Source: Symbiodinium natans (Eukaryota > Sar > Dinophyceae > Suessiales > Symbiodiniaceae). From it: a DNA stretch of 64,000 bases. The stretch lies in NCBI GenBank assembly GCA_905221605.1, contig CAJNDS010000058.1, positions 196,501-260,500 on the forward strand, read 5' to 3'. Shown here one piece after another: positions 11,983 to 21,849 of this stretch (position 1 is its first letter; the number at the start of each line of letters is the position of its first letter). The notes below the pieces were generated by a model. That model was not told the origin of the DNA, made no database searches, and saw only the letters and a program-made list of their open reading frames with translations. The translations under genes were made by a program, and so were the position numbers.

Positions 11983-12423
11983 CTAGCTTGCAGCAGGCCC
12001 TGTTACTCGCAAAGCCTCATCTGCACGACATGGTGAGTCTTGGCCACGTTCTCGGAACTGACCATTGGCCCCACCTGCGCCATAGTGCAGCCACTGACCC
12101 CTCAGAGGCCAACCAGAACATGCAAGATAAGATACACATCGAAATCGTTTTGAAATCAGGAACAAGCGACTGCAAGGACGACATCGAGCGCGACCTGGAA
12201 CAGTAGCGAATTCCAGCACATGGAGTTTCAGCTTCCTCCGTGCTAGAGCCAAGTCGCTCTGCCCAATTCCATGAGCGATGCCATGGCTCGGAACTGTCAT
12301 GTAGAGAAAGAAGCCCAGGGTACGGTTCACATTGTTTACATGCAGCCCTAAGGCCCAAAGTAAAGGGATACATGGGATAAAACAACATAAAGCAATCACT
12401 TCTGGAAGCAAGGCACTCGCCAT
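11983..12423 (-). CDS. possible membrane-protein exon
   Basis: A 146-codon minus-strand frame starts with ATG and opens MASALLPEVIALCCFIPCIP, followed by LLWALGLHVNNVNRTLGFFL, which together could form one or two membrane segments. The second half is Arg/Cys/Gly-rich and less convincing. No family is recognised. A second minus-strand frame is open over much of the same stretch, so this remains a weak candidate. Confidence 0.25.
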   Translation of the reverse strand: MASALLPEVIALCCFIPCIPLLWALGLHVNNVNRTLGFFLYMTVPSHGIAHGIGQSDLALARRKLKLHVLEFATVPGRARCRPCSRLFLISKRFRCVSYLACSGWPLRGQWLHYGAGGANGQFRERGQDSPCRADEALRVTGPAAS

Positions 12424-12611
12424 CCTGAAAGGGCCGCCGTCGCACTTCTTGCATGCTGATTACACCCAAAACTACAAGGACGACAACATATTCCTCGGGG
12501 GCAACGCATGCTGCTGTTTGACCAGCGGCGTGGCAGAGTTCAAGAACAGGCTCTTGCACGCAAAAGGCGCAACTATCAAGAAAACAAGAAAACACAACAG
12601 ACACATCCAGC

Positions 12612-12731
12612 AGCTAGTGAAGCTAGTGAAGCTAGTGAAGCTAGTGAAGCTAGTGAAGCTAGTGAAGCTAGTGAAGCTAGTGAAGCTAGTGAAGCTAGTG
12701 AAGCTAGTGAAGCTAGTGAAGCTAGTGAAGC
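12612..12731. repeat. 9-bp minisatellite (AGCTAGTGA), about 13 copies
   Basis: An essentially perfect tandem array of unit AGCTAGTGA covers 120 nt. The unit is a multiple of three with no stop, so it gives tripeptide repeats (LVK, SEA, TSF, SLA) in several frames of both strands. Confidence 0.97.
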
Positions 12732-13049
12732 CTGACTTCGCGTACCGAGAACATGCACGAAAAATGGGTACCACACACTACCAGGATGCAGCCTCAGCAG
12801 CAAGCTCCGCTTCTGCAGGGGAGGGCGGCACAACCTCTCCTCAAAGCGCTCAGACTGGCTTGGCGCATCTTATAGGAGTTGCGAAGTGTTTCTCAAAGCC
12901 CTGCCTTCCTGGCCATTGAGCTCCACAGCACCTGTTGAAAAGCACTGGAGGAGTAAACGCAGTGTGACAACCAAGAGTGCACCAAGTGCAGCCAGTCATT
13001 AGACATCTTTGCTGCGCACTCTGCAAGATTCTGCAAGTGTTACTTACGG

Positions 13050-13590
13050 TAGTTGCTTCCGGCACATCCGCCTGTGAGCCCCTTGATGACCACTTTGCTG
13101 CCAGCAGGAAAGCGGCGCACCACAGTCGGGTCTGTGGGCACTGCGCTGGCAGCGACTGCCTTTGGCTCTGTCACCTCGACGTCCTGGACGTCTGGCTCGG
13201 CCTGTTGTTCATCTTAGAGATTCTGATTGAAGCCTGCGCCTTATGCTTGTCTATGCCTCGCCTCTGCGGTACCTGCTGCCTCAACTGCCCTCACGGCCTC
13301 GGTAGCTTCGACAGCCTCGACGGCGGGCTTGTGGTCCTCGCCAAAAATCTTCTTGTAATCCTTTCGAAGGTCAGTGCTGTATGCCTGCGCAGGGTGATCG
13401 CATGACTTTTTCAGGCACACAGAGAGAGCGAGAGACAGCGAGAGAGAGGGAGAGGCCAGCAGAGACGACGCAGAACCCCAGCGTCGGACATCAGACATTG
13501 CAGTCACGATCATTTTCAATGTTTCATCTCCGCTCTCGTCCAGCTCCACACTCTCTATCAAACTTTTGAGATCGGGATTCACACGCAGCA
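13050..13590 (-). CDS. multi-exon hypothetical protein
   Basis: Three minus-strand segments read like protein. About 13480-13590: NPDLKSLIESVELDESGDET then LKMIVTAMSDVRRW. About 13270-13380: AYSTDLRKDYKKIFGEDHKP followed by an Ala/Glu/Val-rich run. About 13050-13205: AEPDVQDVEVTEPKAVA then VVRRFPAGSKVVIKGLTGG. They lie in order on one strand with intron-sized gaps, and the first gap contains a CT/GA-rich stretch. They probably belong to one soluble, acidic gene product. The final RFPAGSKVVIKGL resembles the start of a small beta-barrel domain, but I cannot name a family. Exact splice sites were not fixed. Confidence 0.5.
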
Positions 13591-13750
13591 CGCGCCCAGG
13601 TGTGCCGCCTTAAGGGGTGGCAGCTGACTGGATGAACTAGATCACTCAACCATCTCCCACTGCAAGCCAGTCGTAAAACCAATAGACGACATGCTCATGT
13701 TGGGAAAGCTTGCTACTTGAACGGAAAACCGACAAGGTGGACCCACCAGC

Positions 13751-14035
13751 TCAAGTTCTAGCACAGGTTCGACACACGTTGTACCGGGAAGAGATGCGAG
13801 AGCTTCCAAGATGAATTTGATCAGCCCTTAAAGTAGCTGTGATATTCCTGCCAGTCTGCGCGCTCACATGGATGTACATGCGGGGTGGCACAGGCTGCAC
13901 AGAGAGCAGTAAACTCCACGGTCTGAGGTCAACTCTCTTCGGCATCGCGCGCGCAAGTCCACACATGTCCTCGTAATTCATGCAGCTTGTTCCACTCTCT
14001 GCATCGCAGGATGATGCAGCGACACTCCTCTGCAT
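13751..14035 (-). CDS. possible exon, unknown
   Basis: This minus-strand frame includes a stretch that reads as beta-rich protein (WSLLLSVQPVPPRMYIHVSA then NITATLRADQIHLGSSRIS). It lies upstream of the 13.05-13.59 kb exons on the same strand and could be an earlier exon of that gene. No motif is recognised. Confidence 0.3.
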   Translation of the reverse strand: MQRSVAASSCDAESGTSCMNYEDMCGLARAMPKRVDLRPWSLLLSVQPVPPRMYIHVSAQTGRNITATLRADQIHLGSSRISSRYNVCRTCART

Positions 14036-14292
14036 CTGAAGAGTCTACCTCCACAACCTAAGGGAGCGAAACGACGATGCAGCTGACTAGGACTTCTCCT
14101 TCAACCCACTGCCGCCCGTGCCTCGTAGCCAATTTCAAAAGGCTTCTGGGAGGCAACACCTCAAAGCGCTGCAACCATGGCACCATCAATTGGCACCACA
14201 CTTGCAAAGCGAACCTTGGTGCGAGAAAGCTACCCGAACCTCTTCGCCAAAGGTCCGTCCTGGAAGGTGCGCACGAAGGCACACAGAGCAAG

Positions 14293-14293
<1 letters not shown>

Positions 14294-14332
<39 letters not shown>
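14294..14332. repeat. CA microsatellite
   Basis: About 19 uninterrupted CA units on the plus strand. They give His/Thr or Val/Cys runs in translation. Confidence 0.97.
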
Positions 14333-14336
<4 letters not shown>

Positions 14337-14339
14337 TAC

Positions 14340-16780
14340 TTTTCACAGCCATTCTACAGTGCTTGTTGGAGTACGGCACATGCCGAACCATGCCGGTTAA
14401 ATGTGGCTAATGCTTCAGAGGCGCGTCAGTGAGCCCCAGGCAGAGTTCTGGATTGCCCGGCTCACTTGCCCGGAGACCTCAGTCTCCCCAAGGCTTCGGG
14501 CAAACTGCAGCCTTTGCTAAGAGCTTCTTTTACACCATCGCGTGACACGGTTGCGCTGCCCAAGCCGATTCGGCATAGGGACAGCCAAGCACGAAACTGG
14601 ACATTCCATGACTTGCCCAGCCAGAGACAAGCTGCGAACCTACAAGACACGACTTAAAATCAAAGAACACCCGAGAATCAACGTTGTAAGCACGTTAACA
14701 TTCCTGCTTCCAATGCTCTTAGAGCGAGCAGGGCCAGCCTGTTCCATCGACCATTCCCTGGTGGCCGCATAACTTGCGCCGCCGCTCAAGCTGCAGTCAA
14801 CGTCCAGTAGCACCTCTGCCACATCCGTGTTCCCCACAGCGTGTTCTCGACATCCTCTACTAGCCCTCTACTTCCAACGCACCCTTGAGTTCAATCTTCG
14901 AGTCCAAAAATACAGCACACAAAAACGTCAGGCAAATGTCTTCCGTGGATGGTGGCGAATGTTGCCAGGGATGACAGGACTTCAGAGTTCTCAAAATCTC
15001 GTGTTTTCGATTTTTGCTGTCAATACGGTCTCCCAAAGCTCTTGCAAGAATGCTCAGAGATTCGTTTTAACAGGGACATTGGGACAACCGAGGGGGCGAG
15101 GAGGAGCGTTGGCCGAGAAGCAACGCTGCTCAGACATCGCTGAGGGCTACAGGGTCTGCAGTTCACCCGAAACATGCGAAACATCCAAATTTCAGTCTTT
15201 TCGTGGGCCCTTCCGTATCAACGGAATAGGTTCTGCAATGGTTTAAGCACACTCACATCCGCCTCGTCTGCCTTTTTGGAGGCTGCAAGCCTCTGCTGTA
15301 CGGATTGTGGCTCGTGACGGTTAACAGTTGCATTGTTTCTTCACATTTCTTCACTGATTGGGCTGCATCCACACCACACGTGAACTTTGCAGAACAAACG
15401 GAACTTCCATGCGTTGCACCCCACAGCCTCCACAGGCTGTTGGCCCACCGATGCAGGTCCAAGTGCTTCAACAGCTTTGCGCTGCAACATGCCCGCAAGC
15501 AAATGCAAGTCTGCATCCTGAATACATTGGCTTGGCAGGCAGCTCTTGCCATCAACAGCGGACTTCGCCACCATTTTGCGACCGTCTCGGACCACGTTAG
15601 TTTGCAAGATTCGCGCATGATTCTCGCATAACGCTCCGCCCAAACTGCTGCAGGTTTCGGTGGCGTTCTGGCCGAAATGATGTAGATCTCTTGCTTGGCC
15701 ATGTCCCTGGCTGGGCTGAAGCTCGACTTTTCACTACCATATTCTCATCATGTTCCGTTACTATTGCTACGCCTATGCATTGTTCTACTTGCATGGTGTC
15801 ACAGGTGACTTAAGGCTTCACTGGCCACGAGCCTCGAGCATGGCTTGGAACTGCTTGTGGCAAGCAGGGCTCAGCTCGCCCAAAAACTCATCCAGCTCCT
15901 CCTGGACAAGCAACACAAGCAACACAAGCAACACAGATAAAGCAACTCGTTTTTTTTTGGCGATTCCACGGAAGCCTAGCTCTGAGCGATGAAGCTACCA
16001 GCATGCATGCGAGACACTTCCCTTTGCTATCATTCTACTGCCGACATCAGCATCAGATGTTGCTGTTTTGCCAGGCTCACAGGCCTGAAGAGACTGAAAT
16101 CTCTGTGGAACGGGGGTCATTCTCATGGACGCACCTTCGTGAGCTTTGTCGCGATTGGCGGTTGCAGGGAGGATTGGCCGTCAATGACCATGTTCGCATG
16201 CCTGCGTATGACGGCCGTGCTGGTAGAGCCTCTCTCTGACTCTCCGGCAAGCAAACTTCAACGAATGAGACGTTGCCTGTGTCCCTGCGAAACTTCTTCG
16301 TTGGCCACCGCTACATGGCCTCAGCGATGCTTTGCAACTGCGCCACAATGACCTCCCACATCCTCCCACTCTCATGATCTGGGCTCGGGGCTTCCTAGCA
16401 TGGCAAAGTCCAGATTTGAAGGCATGTTCGCGCCGCGAGGACCCACATGGTGACCTCGAAGCTTTTCAAGCAGCTCCTGGGCTCAAGAAGATTCGCTTGT
16501 GCTCCCATGGCCCGACAACGGCAGCATCTGCTGCGCACATCTTCGCACACTTGTCAGCAGCGAGCCTCGTGCTGCTCTTGCAGTTTCTGTCTGTGAGCAT
16601 GTACCACCTCGTCAACTCATGCTCATGCCTCCCAAGTCCAATGAGAGCTTTTTAGCAAAGCATGGGTCCAGCCTCCTGATCCATGCTCAGCGCCTCCTCA
16701 ACAGCAGACTCGGAGTGCCGCAGCTTCCCTGCTTTGTCTGAATGCCTGGCAATGCTGACAACCTCGAGAAGTGAAAAACT
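14340..16780. other. no recognised gene; weak minus-strand exon candidates
   Basis: Minus-strand frames near 15340-15700, 16330-16560 and 16650-16770 look mildly protein-like. One example is VVSIARHSDKAGKLRHSES at about 16755, preceded by an AG. None carries a known motif and neighbouring frames are also open. A three-copy GCAACACAA repeat lies near 15908-15936. Confidence 0.3.
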
Positions 16781-17164
16781 TCACTTGGAACATTGGAACA
16801 AGTTCAAGTGCTTCTGGCTTCTCAGCCTGGACTTGTGAGACACGCCCAGCTTGTGGTCATGCTTGTGGTCATGCTTGTGGCCATGCTTGTGGCCATGTTT
16901 CTCGCCATGCTTCTCGCCATGCTTCTCGCCATGCTTCTCGCCATGCTTCTCGCCATGCTTCTCGCCATGCTTCTCGCCATGCCTCTCGCCATGCCTGTGG
17001 CTCTTGTGCGAGGCTGCCAGAAAAGGAATGCTGAAGAAGAGCACGAGAAGCTGCCTCAAGTCAGCAAATTCGGCTGTGATTTTGCAGATCAGTTCTACCA
17101 AAGCTGCCCGAGACATGAACTCTCTCAAGCCGGATGATTGAGTATCCAACGCAGTAAGCTTCAT
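16781..17164 (-). CDS. possible His-rich repeat protein exon
   Basis: A 127-codon minus-strand frame begins with ATG (MKLTALDTQSSGLREFMSRA). It continues through a helical or hydrophobic part (LVELICKITAEFADLRQLLV) and then about 13 tetrapeptides of the form HGEK, HGHK or HDHK coded by a 12-bp tandem repeat. The His/Lys/Glu run could bind metal if made. Because the 12-bp array is free of stops in other frames too, the run alone does not prove translation; the non-repeat 60 residues in front are the better evidence. Confidence 0.3.
   Translation of the reverse strand: MKLTALDTQSSGLREFMSRAALVELICKITAEFADLRQLLVLFFSIPFLAASHKSHRHGERHGEKHGEKHGEKHGEKHGEKHGEKHGEKHGHKHGHKHDHKHDHKLGVSHKSRLRSQKHLNLFQCSK
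16850..17000. repeat. 12-bp minisatellite (CATGCTTCTCGC and variants)
   Basis: About 12-13 tandem units, with central copies nearly identical and outer copies changed to CATGCTTGTGGC or CATGCTTGTGGT. The unit length keeps frame. Confidence 0.95.
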
Positions 17165-17864
17165 TGCGAGGTTGCTGCCTTCAGGAACAGCAACCCTGTC
17201 CGGTACCGTAGACGCTTCAAGCCGAAAGAGCCGGACAGAACAAGCGACACATGCAGAATGTTGTCATGAAGACTCTCCAGCCACACTGGCCATCAGAGTA
17301 CCGTATCATGCGCGACAATAGAAGCAAACCTTTCCAAGTATCAGTGTGTTAGCGGTTTGGCACAGTCGGGTCAAAGAACTTGGACCAGAGTTGTTGCTCG
17401 AGTGGATCTGCTCGACTCTGCTTTTTCTCTTACGAAGTGACATATGATACTCCTGCAAAAACGAGTCTGGAGTCACAGAACTGTTTGCAAGATCCGGGTG
17501 TCTGGGCCACTGCTGTCAACGCTTGCTCCGAGAAAGATCCAAGCAAAGGCACGTCCTACAACAAAATGCTGTTTGCATTGCGCATGGAACGGCATCGTTG
17601 AACAAGATCGTGCAAAGCCCACACAAGCTATCGCAGGTTTGGCTTTAGGGGGTCCTGGACGTCCTTGGCGGAGGGCAAAAGCAATCGCAGTGCTTGCTCC
17701 CGCCTGTATCACACAAGCTGCACAAAAAGAACTTTTGGTTTCAATTCTGACTCAGAGCCCAACCAGTCGCCAGCCAAGGGGAGATTGGCAATGTTGATCT
17801 GCAACCCACTCCATTGAGCCGGGTTTGCACTGCTTCTACTTGGCTGCTGATGTCACTGTTGCTG

Positions 17865-18008
17865 CTGAGGGAGAGGGCGGGAGGAAGGAGAGGGGATCAG
17901 AGAAGAGGGGAGAGGGGGGGGGGAGGGGAGAGCGGGGAGGAGAGGGGGGGGAGAAGGGGAGGGGGGGGGAGAGGGGAGAGGGGCGAGAGGGGGGAGAGGC
18001 GGGACAGA
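17865..18008. repeat. G/A-rich purine tract
   Basis: About 140 nt of plus-strand purine, mainly GGGGAGAGG-type units. The Gly/Arg/Glu-rich frames across it are by-products of this composition. Confidence 0.9.
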
Positions 18009-18009
18009 G

Positions 18010-18440
18010 AGGTGGGTAGAAGCTGTCTGCTCTCTGAGGCCGCTGCCCAGTCTTCTGGCGCCGGCCAGCGACCAAAGATTCGAATCACTAGGCCACGGCC
18101 GCGTGCTGGCTCCTCAAACTGAAGGGAAGAATAAGCTGAGTAAGCTGAGTAAGCTGAGTTAACTGAGTAAACTGAGTAAACAGTATGAAGGACGGAAAAT
18201 AAGAGAGACCACAAGCACGCCATCGCACAGAGTCTATGACAGTCTCTTGGCCGAGCCAGGACTAAGGTCAGGCACCTTGCTACCCATCTGTGTCGCACGA
18301 CGGGCGGCATCGGCAGCACGCGAGGCTTCCTGCTTTGGAACATCCGCATCAGAACTTGCGTGAGGCTGCGGTGGCACCTCTCCCCAGGCTTTCACCGCAT
18401 CGAAGGCCTTTGGAGAGCCGCACACTGCGCGGCAAAAGTG
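18010..18440 (-). CDS. hypothetical protein exons
   Basis: A minus-strand stretch at about 18235-18425 reads SPKAFDAVKAWGEVPPQPHA then DVPKQEASRAADAARRATQM, a typical soluble Ala/Pro/Lys-rich sequence. A second stretch near 18040-18105 reads VIRIFGRWPAPEDWAAASES. The two lie in order on the same strand with a 9-bp repeat between them and may be exons of one gene. No family is recognised. Confidence 0.35.
18126..18182. repeat. 9-bp repeat (AAGCTGAGT type), about 6 copies
   Basis: Tandem units AAGCTGAGT with later copies drifted to AACTGAGTA. It sits between two candidate minus-strand exons. Confidence 0.85.
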
Positions 18441-18574
18441 TGGAGCGGAGCAAGCCCAAAAACTCATTTACTTCCATCGTCCATCATCCACTCTCTACAG
18501 CTACCCTGACCTGGGGGTGTTTGCGGATCCTTCGCCGAAGGCTTCTGTGATTGTCGGCAGAATTCTGTGAGGGT

Positions 18575-18830
18575 GGGCCCTTCAGAGATACTGGGCATCT
18601 CCGGGAACTTTTTGTGGGGGCATACTCGACGGGACTGTCTGCGGGCTTGGGCACTCCAGGGATACTCGGTGGGACTTAGGACTCTCTATGGGCTTTCCTG
18701 AGGCGGGCACTCCAGGTACACTTAACACTCTCTGCGGGCTTTGGGCAGTCCAAGGACACACTCCGCCCCGCGGGGGCTTGTCGAGAAGCACTCCAAGCAT
18801 TCCAGAAACTCGGCGTGTGTCTCTGGGGGA
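18575..18830. repeat. dispersed GGCACTCCAGGGA repeat, copy cluster 1
   Basis: Imperfect units of roughly 25-60 bp built on GGGCACTCCAGG(G)ATACTC, alternating with GACTCTCTGCGGGCTT-like words. The same core recurs near 20495-20515 and at 63830-63995, so it is a dispersed, locally tandem family. Confidence 0.6.
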
Positions 18831-19765
18831 GGGCACTCGAGACCAGGCGCAGCCCCAAAAGTAAGTTGCTGGCGAAGTCTTTGACCACTGACTTGGCGGA
18901 GGTGAACCACCTGCCAGGATCTGCCAGGCACTGCAAGAGCACCGCAAACCAAAATGAAGACGAAGCGGAGATGGCTTTTTTTGCTTTTGCGGCAGTTTGC
19001 TTTTGCGGCAGTTTGAAAGGGATACCCCAAGACCCCCTCCTCCCCCCCCCCCCCCCGCCGCGCTTGCGAAAGCCCCCCGGCTAACAGCCAGCTTTTGGAG
19101 ATGTCTAGAATCTCGAAATCTCGATTCCGTCGTGTAGCTTGTTAAATTGGATACATCTGAAAAACGAGTGCCTGGGCACTTAGTTTCTCTAAAAAGTACA
19201 CGGCGCATGTTGGGCGTGATTGGGCCTCCAAACACTTGTCACGTTCCAACGCGAAAAACTGCACAAGAAGTCCTCCAGAGTGAAGGCTTGAGGCATCCAG
19301 AAGACGTTCAACGCCCTTCAAAGCCCTTCAAAGATCTTCTACGCCCTTCAAAGCTTTCAAGTATCAGCTGCTAGTGCTTGCATCTTCCCAAGGAGTCGTT
19401 ACCCTAATGTTGCCCACCACCCTCGCCCTGTTTGCTTAGTTTTCGGGCTTTCAAGGGAAAACGGAGACATGCATGCGCTGGAAATTCGGCTCTTCGGCTT
19501 GTCAGCTCGTCCTGGAAGGGTACGGGCGGAGAAACAAGTCTTTCGGACCTGGGCCTTGTTTTGAACTTTTTGAAGCGGGGACTGAGTTGACTCTGGACCC
19601 CCTAGAAACCTCTCTTCAAACTCATTGGAAACTCTACATGCCTGCATGGACCAGCCTTGAAGCCCTAACCCTGAGAAAGCCTCTGCGTGCTGGACCGGGC
19701 CACAACGGGCGATGCGTAGCATTTTAATTTGTCCAGTGCACCGACCTGCGTTGTTGTCCCTGTTC

Positions 19766-19952
19766 GTCACTATGTCACTATGTCACTATGTCACTATGTC
19801 ACTATGTCATTGTGTCACTGCGTCACTGCGTCACTATGTCACTATGTCACTATGTCACTATGTCACTATGTCACTATGTCACTATGTCACTATGTCACTA
19901 TGTCACTATGTCACTATGTCACTATGTCACTATGTCACTATGTCACTATGTG
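19766..19952. repeat. 8-bp minisatellite (GTCACTAT), about 23 copies
   Basis: A tandem array of GTCACTAT. Three to four central units are changed to GTCATTGT or GTCACTGC (19805-19836). With an 8-bp unit each frame repeats every 24 bp, giving an HYVTMSLC peptide repeat that is not a real protein. Confidence 0.97.
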
Positions 19953-20489
19953 TCATGAACCTTTTCTTCACGTAACATAACTTGCTTGCGCCAGGTGGAT
20001 TCCCTTCTGAACTGTCATTTTCACTTATAACTCGCATATCCTAAGCCGCAATCCTCGTCTTGTTCTTGCTGTCTTGCCGTCTGTCGTTCCTTCCTTGGTT
20101 CTGTTAATTGGTTGTTCTTCATTATTTATCCAATTTGTTACTTCTTTTTCGTACACTTCGTTCTTTGTTTCGATATTCTTGTGTTGCTGCGCTTCCCAAA
20201 ATCAAAAGAACGCAAAGCGCGCAGAAAAAATCAAAAAGCAAAGACGACTCCAAACCAGAACACAGGCAAAGCGCATAGAACGAAGCAACACTGCAAAATG
20301 AAAACAGGAACCATTATTCAATCATTATTCCCCACCCTTCGTGCGGGGTGCTAGTTTAGTCCACCATTCTCCTCGCCTCCTCGCCTCCTCGCCCGGTGTC
20401 CCGCCCGAGTCCCGCCGAGTATTCCTGGAAGGGCCACCTGTACAGAAGCCTGCAGCCGAGAGCAGCCGAGAAACCTGCAGAGAGTCCAG

Positions 20490-20516
20490 CCCGAGAGGGG
20501 CACTCCAGGGATGCAA
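20490..20516. repeat. dispersed GGCACTCCAGGGA repeat, single copy
   Basis: The core GGGGCACTCCAGGGATGC matches the clusters at 18.6 kb and 63.9 kb. Confidence 0.55.
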
Positions 20517-21349
20517 GGAGACTTCACATCCCAGGACTCGACAATGAGGGTCGGGAACGCAGAAGGGGAAAAACCCATATGACAAAGCTCAAAAAGCAAC
20601 AAACCAGACAAAGGCAGACAAAAACCAAGCCAATACAAAAAGCAAGAAGCAGAAAAGCAGAAGGCGAAAGGCGTAGGTATTTGATTTAATCCAGCACAAA
20701 ACAAACAGCAAAAAGCATGAAACCAATAAATAAACTACACAACAACCAGAAAGCAGAAAGCAGAAGGCAGAAAGCAGCAGGCAAAAAGCAGAGCACAGTG
20801 AGAACAGGCGAAAAGAACTAAAAAACAAAATCACCACCCCGCCCATCCCCAACCCCAACAAAATACAAAATTAGTACACATGCTATAAGAATAACACATG
20901 TAAGTAATATTGATAATAGTAGGATTCAATACATATACATATATACATATACATATTTATTTCTTAATTTATGTGTGTGTGAACTGATTAGTGATTGACG
21001 ATGTTGTTCGTTGTGTGTTTGGTTCTTTCCGTCTGTAATGATGTACTTATGTCATTCTACCGTTCTTCGCGATGTTATTTCGTCCTTCTGTTGACTTTGT
21101 TATGTGATTTGTTCTTTCCCGCCTGCTCTGGTAGCTGTCTTCCTGCCTTCCTAGTCCACCCTCTCCACTGCACAGTATAGCAGCTACTCTGGTAAAGAAT
21201 AGTGCCTGAGCTGGAAATGTTCCCGAGATGAAGGCTCGAATTGATCCCTGCCCACAACCGCTCAACATCCGAACAGTCCCCATGCGACCCTTCCTGTCTC
21301 GTTCCTCTCTCTCCCTTGCTCTCTCTCCTCCATCCCAAAAGGCAAGCCT

Positions 21350-21790
21350 GTCAGCCACCCACTTAAACTGCTCTGAGGTCGATGATTGTGGCACCTTGTG
21401 TGTCAACACATCGCAGTCCGACCTGCACGAGCCAAAGCTGTCCAAGGCAGGGACGCCAGTGAAGTCGCCAATGTTGGCCTCCAGCCTGTATGCCTCCCAT
21501 AGTCCAGCCATTCATGTCCAGGCATCAGACAAACCCAAGAAAGTCTAAGGCAAGCCTGTGGCCCCCAGCGCTCCCAGAATGCAGCAACTTCGGCCCGCAG
21601 GAGCTCCTCGGAGAGCAGAGTGCTTGTAGCTTCTGCCCGTGAGACAGTCTCCACCTCCCACGGCACCTCCCATGTCGGTTCTGACGCCCAACGGTTCGCA
21701 AAGTTCGCTACTTGGTCGAAGCTTTTGGCCGCCTGGGGCAAGGCCAACCCGAACGAGTGTGGATTCAGCCTTGATGATCCTGCCAACAAA
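21350..21790 (-). CDS. hypothetical protein exons
   Basis: Minus-strand segment 21560-21790 reads AAKSFDQVANFANRWASEPT then SEELLRAEVAAFWERWG. Segment 21350-21511 reads MAGLWEAYRLEANIGDFTGV then EQFKWVADRLAFWDGG. Both are helical, Trp-rich and protein-like, in order on one strand. They probably form adjacent exons of one gene, with the ATG at 21511 more likely an internal methionine. No family is recognised. Confidence 0.45.
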
Positions 21791-21849
21791 CGTATCGTGC
21801 AAGATAAAGCTGCCCCAATGCTGGCATTCCCAGTTGTCATCCCGTCAAT

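Larger units (their letters stand above)
18840..21040. other. no gene seen
   Basis: Anonymous DNA with poly-C (19043-19058), the 8-bp array at 19766-19952, and an A/G-rich stretch with AAAAGCAGAAGGC-like words at about 20580-20860. The ORFs here follow the repeats. Confidence 0.5.

Noticed and set aside
12472-12919. Several frames with LVK, SEA, TSF and SLA repeats
   Set aside because: All come from the 9-bp minisatellite at 12612-12731, so no single frame is supported.
18060-18110. tRNA-like GATTCGAATC word
   Set aside because: No acceptor, D or anticodon arms could be fitted on either strand.
19712-19980. HYVTMSLC repeat protein
   Set aside because: It is a product of the 8-bp array and appears in several frames.
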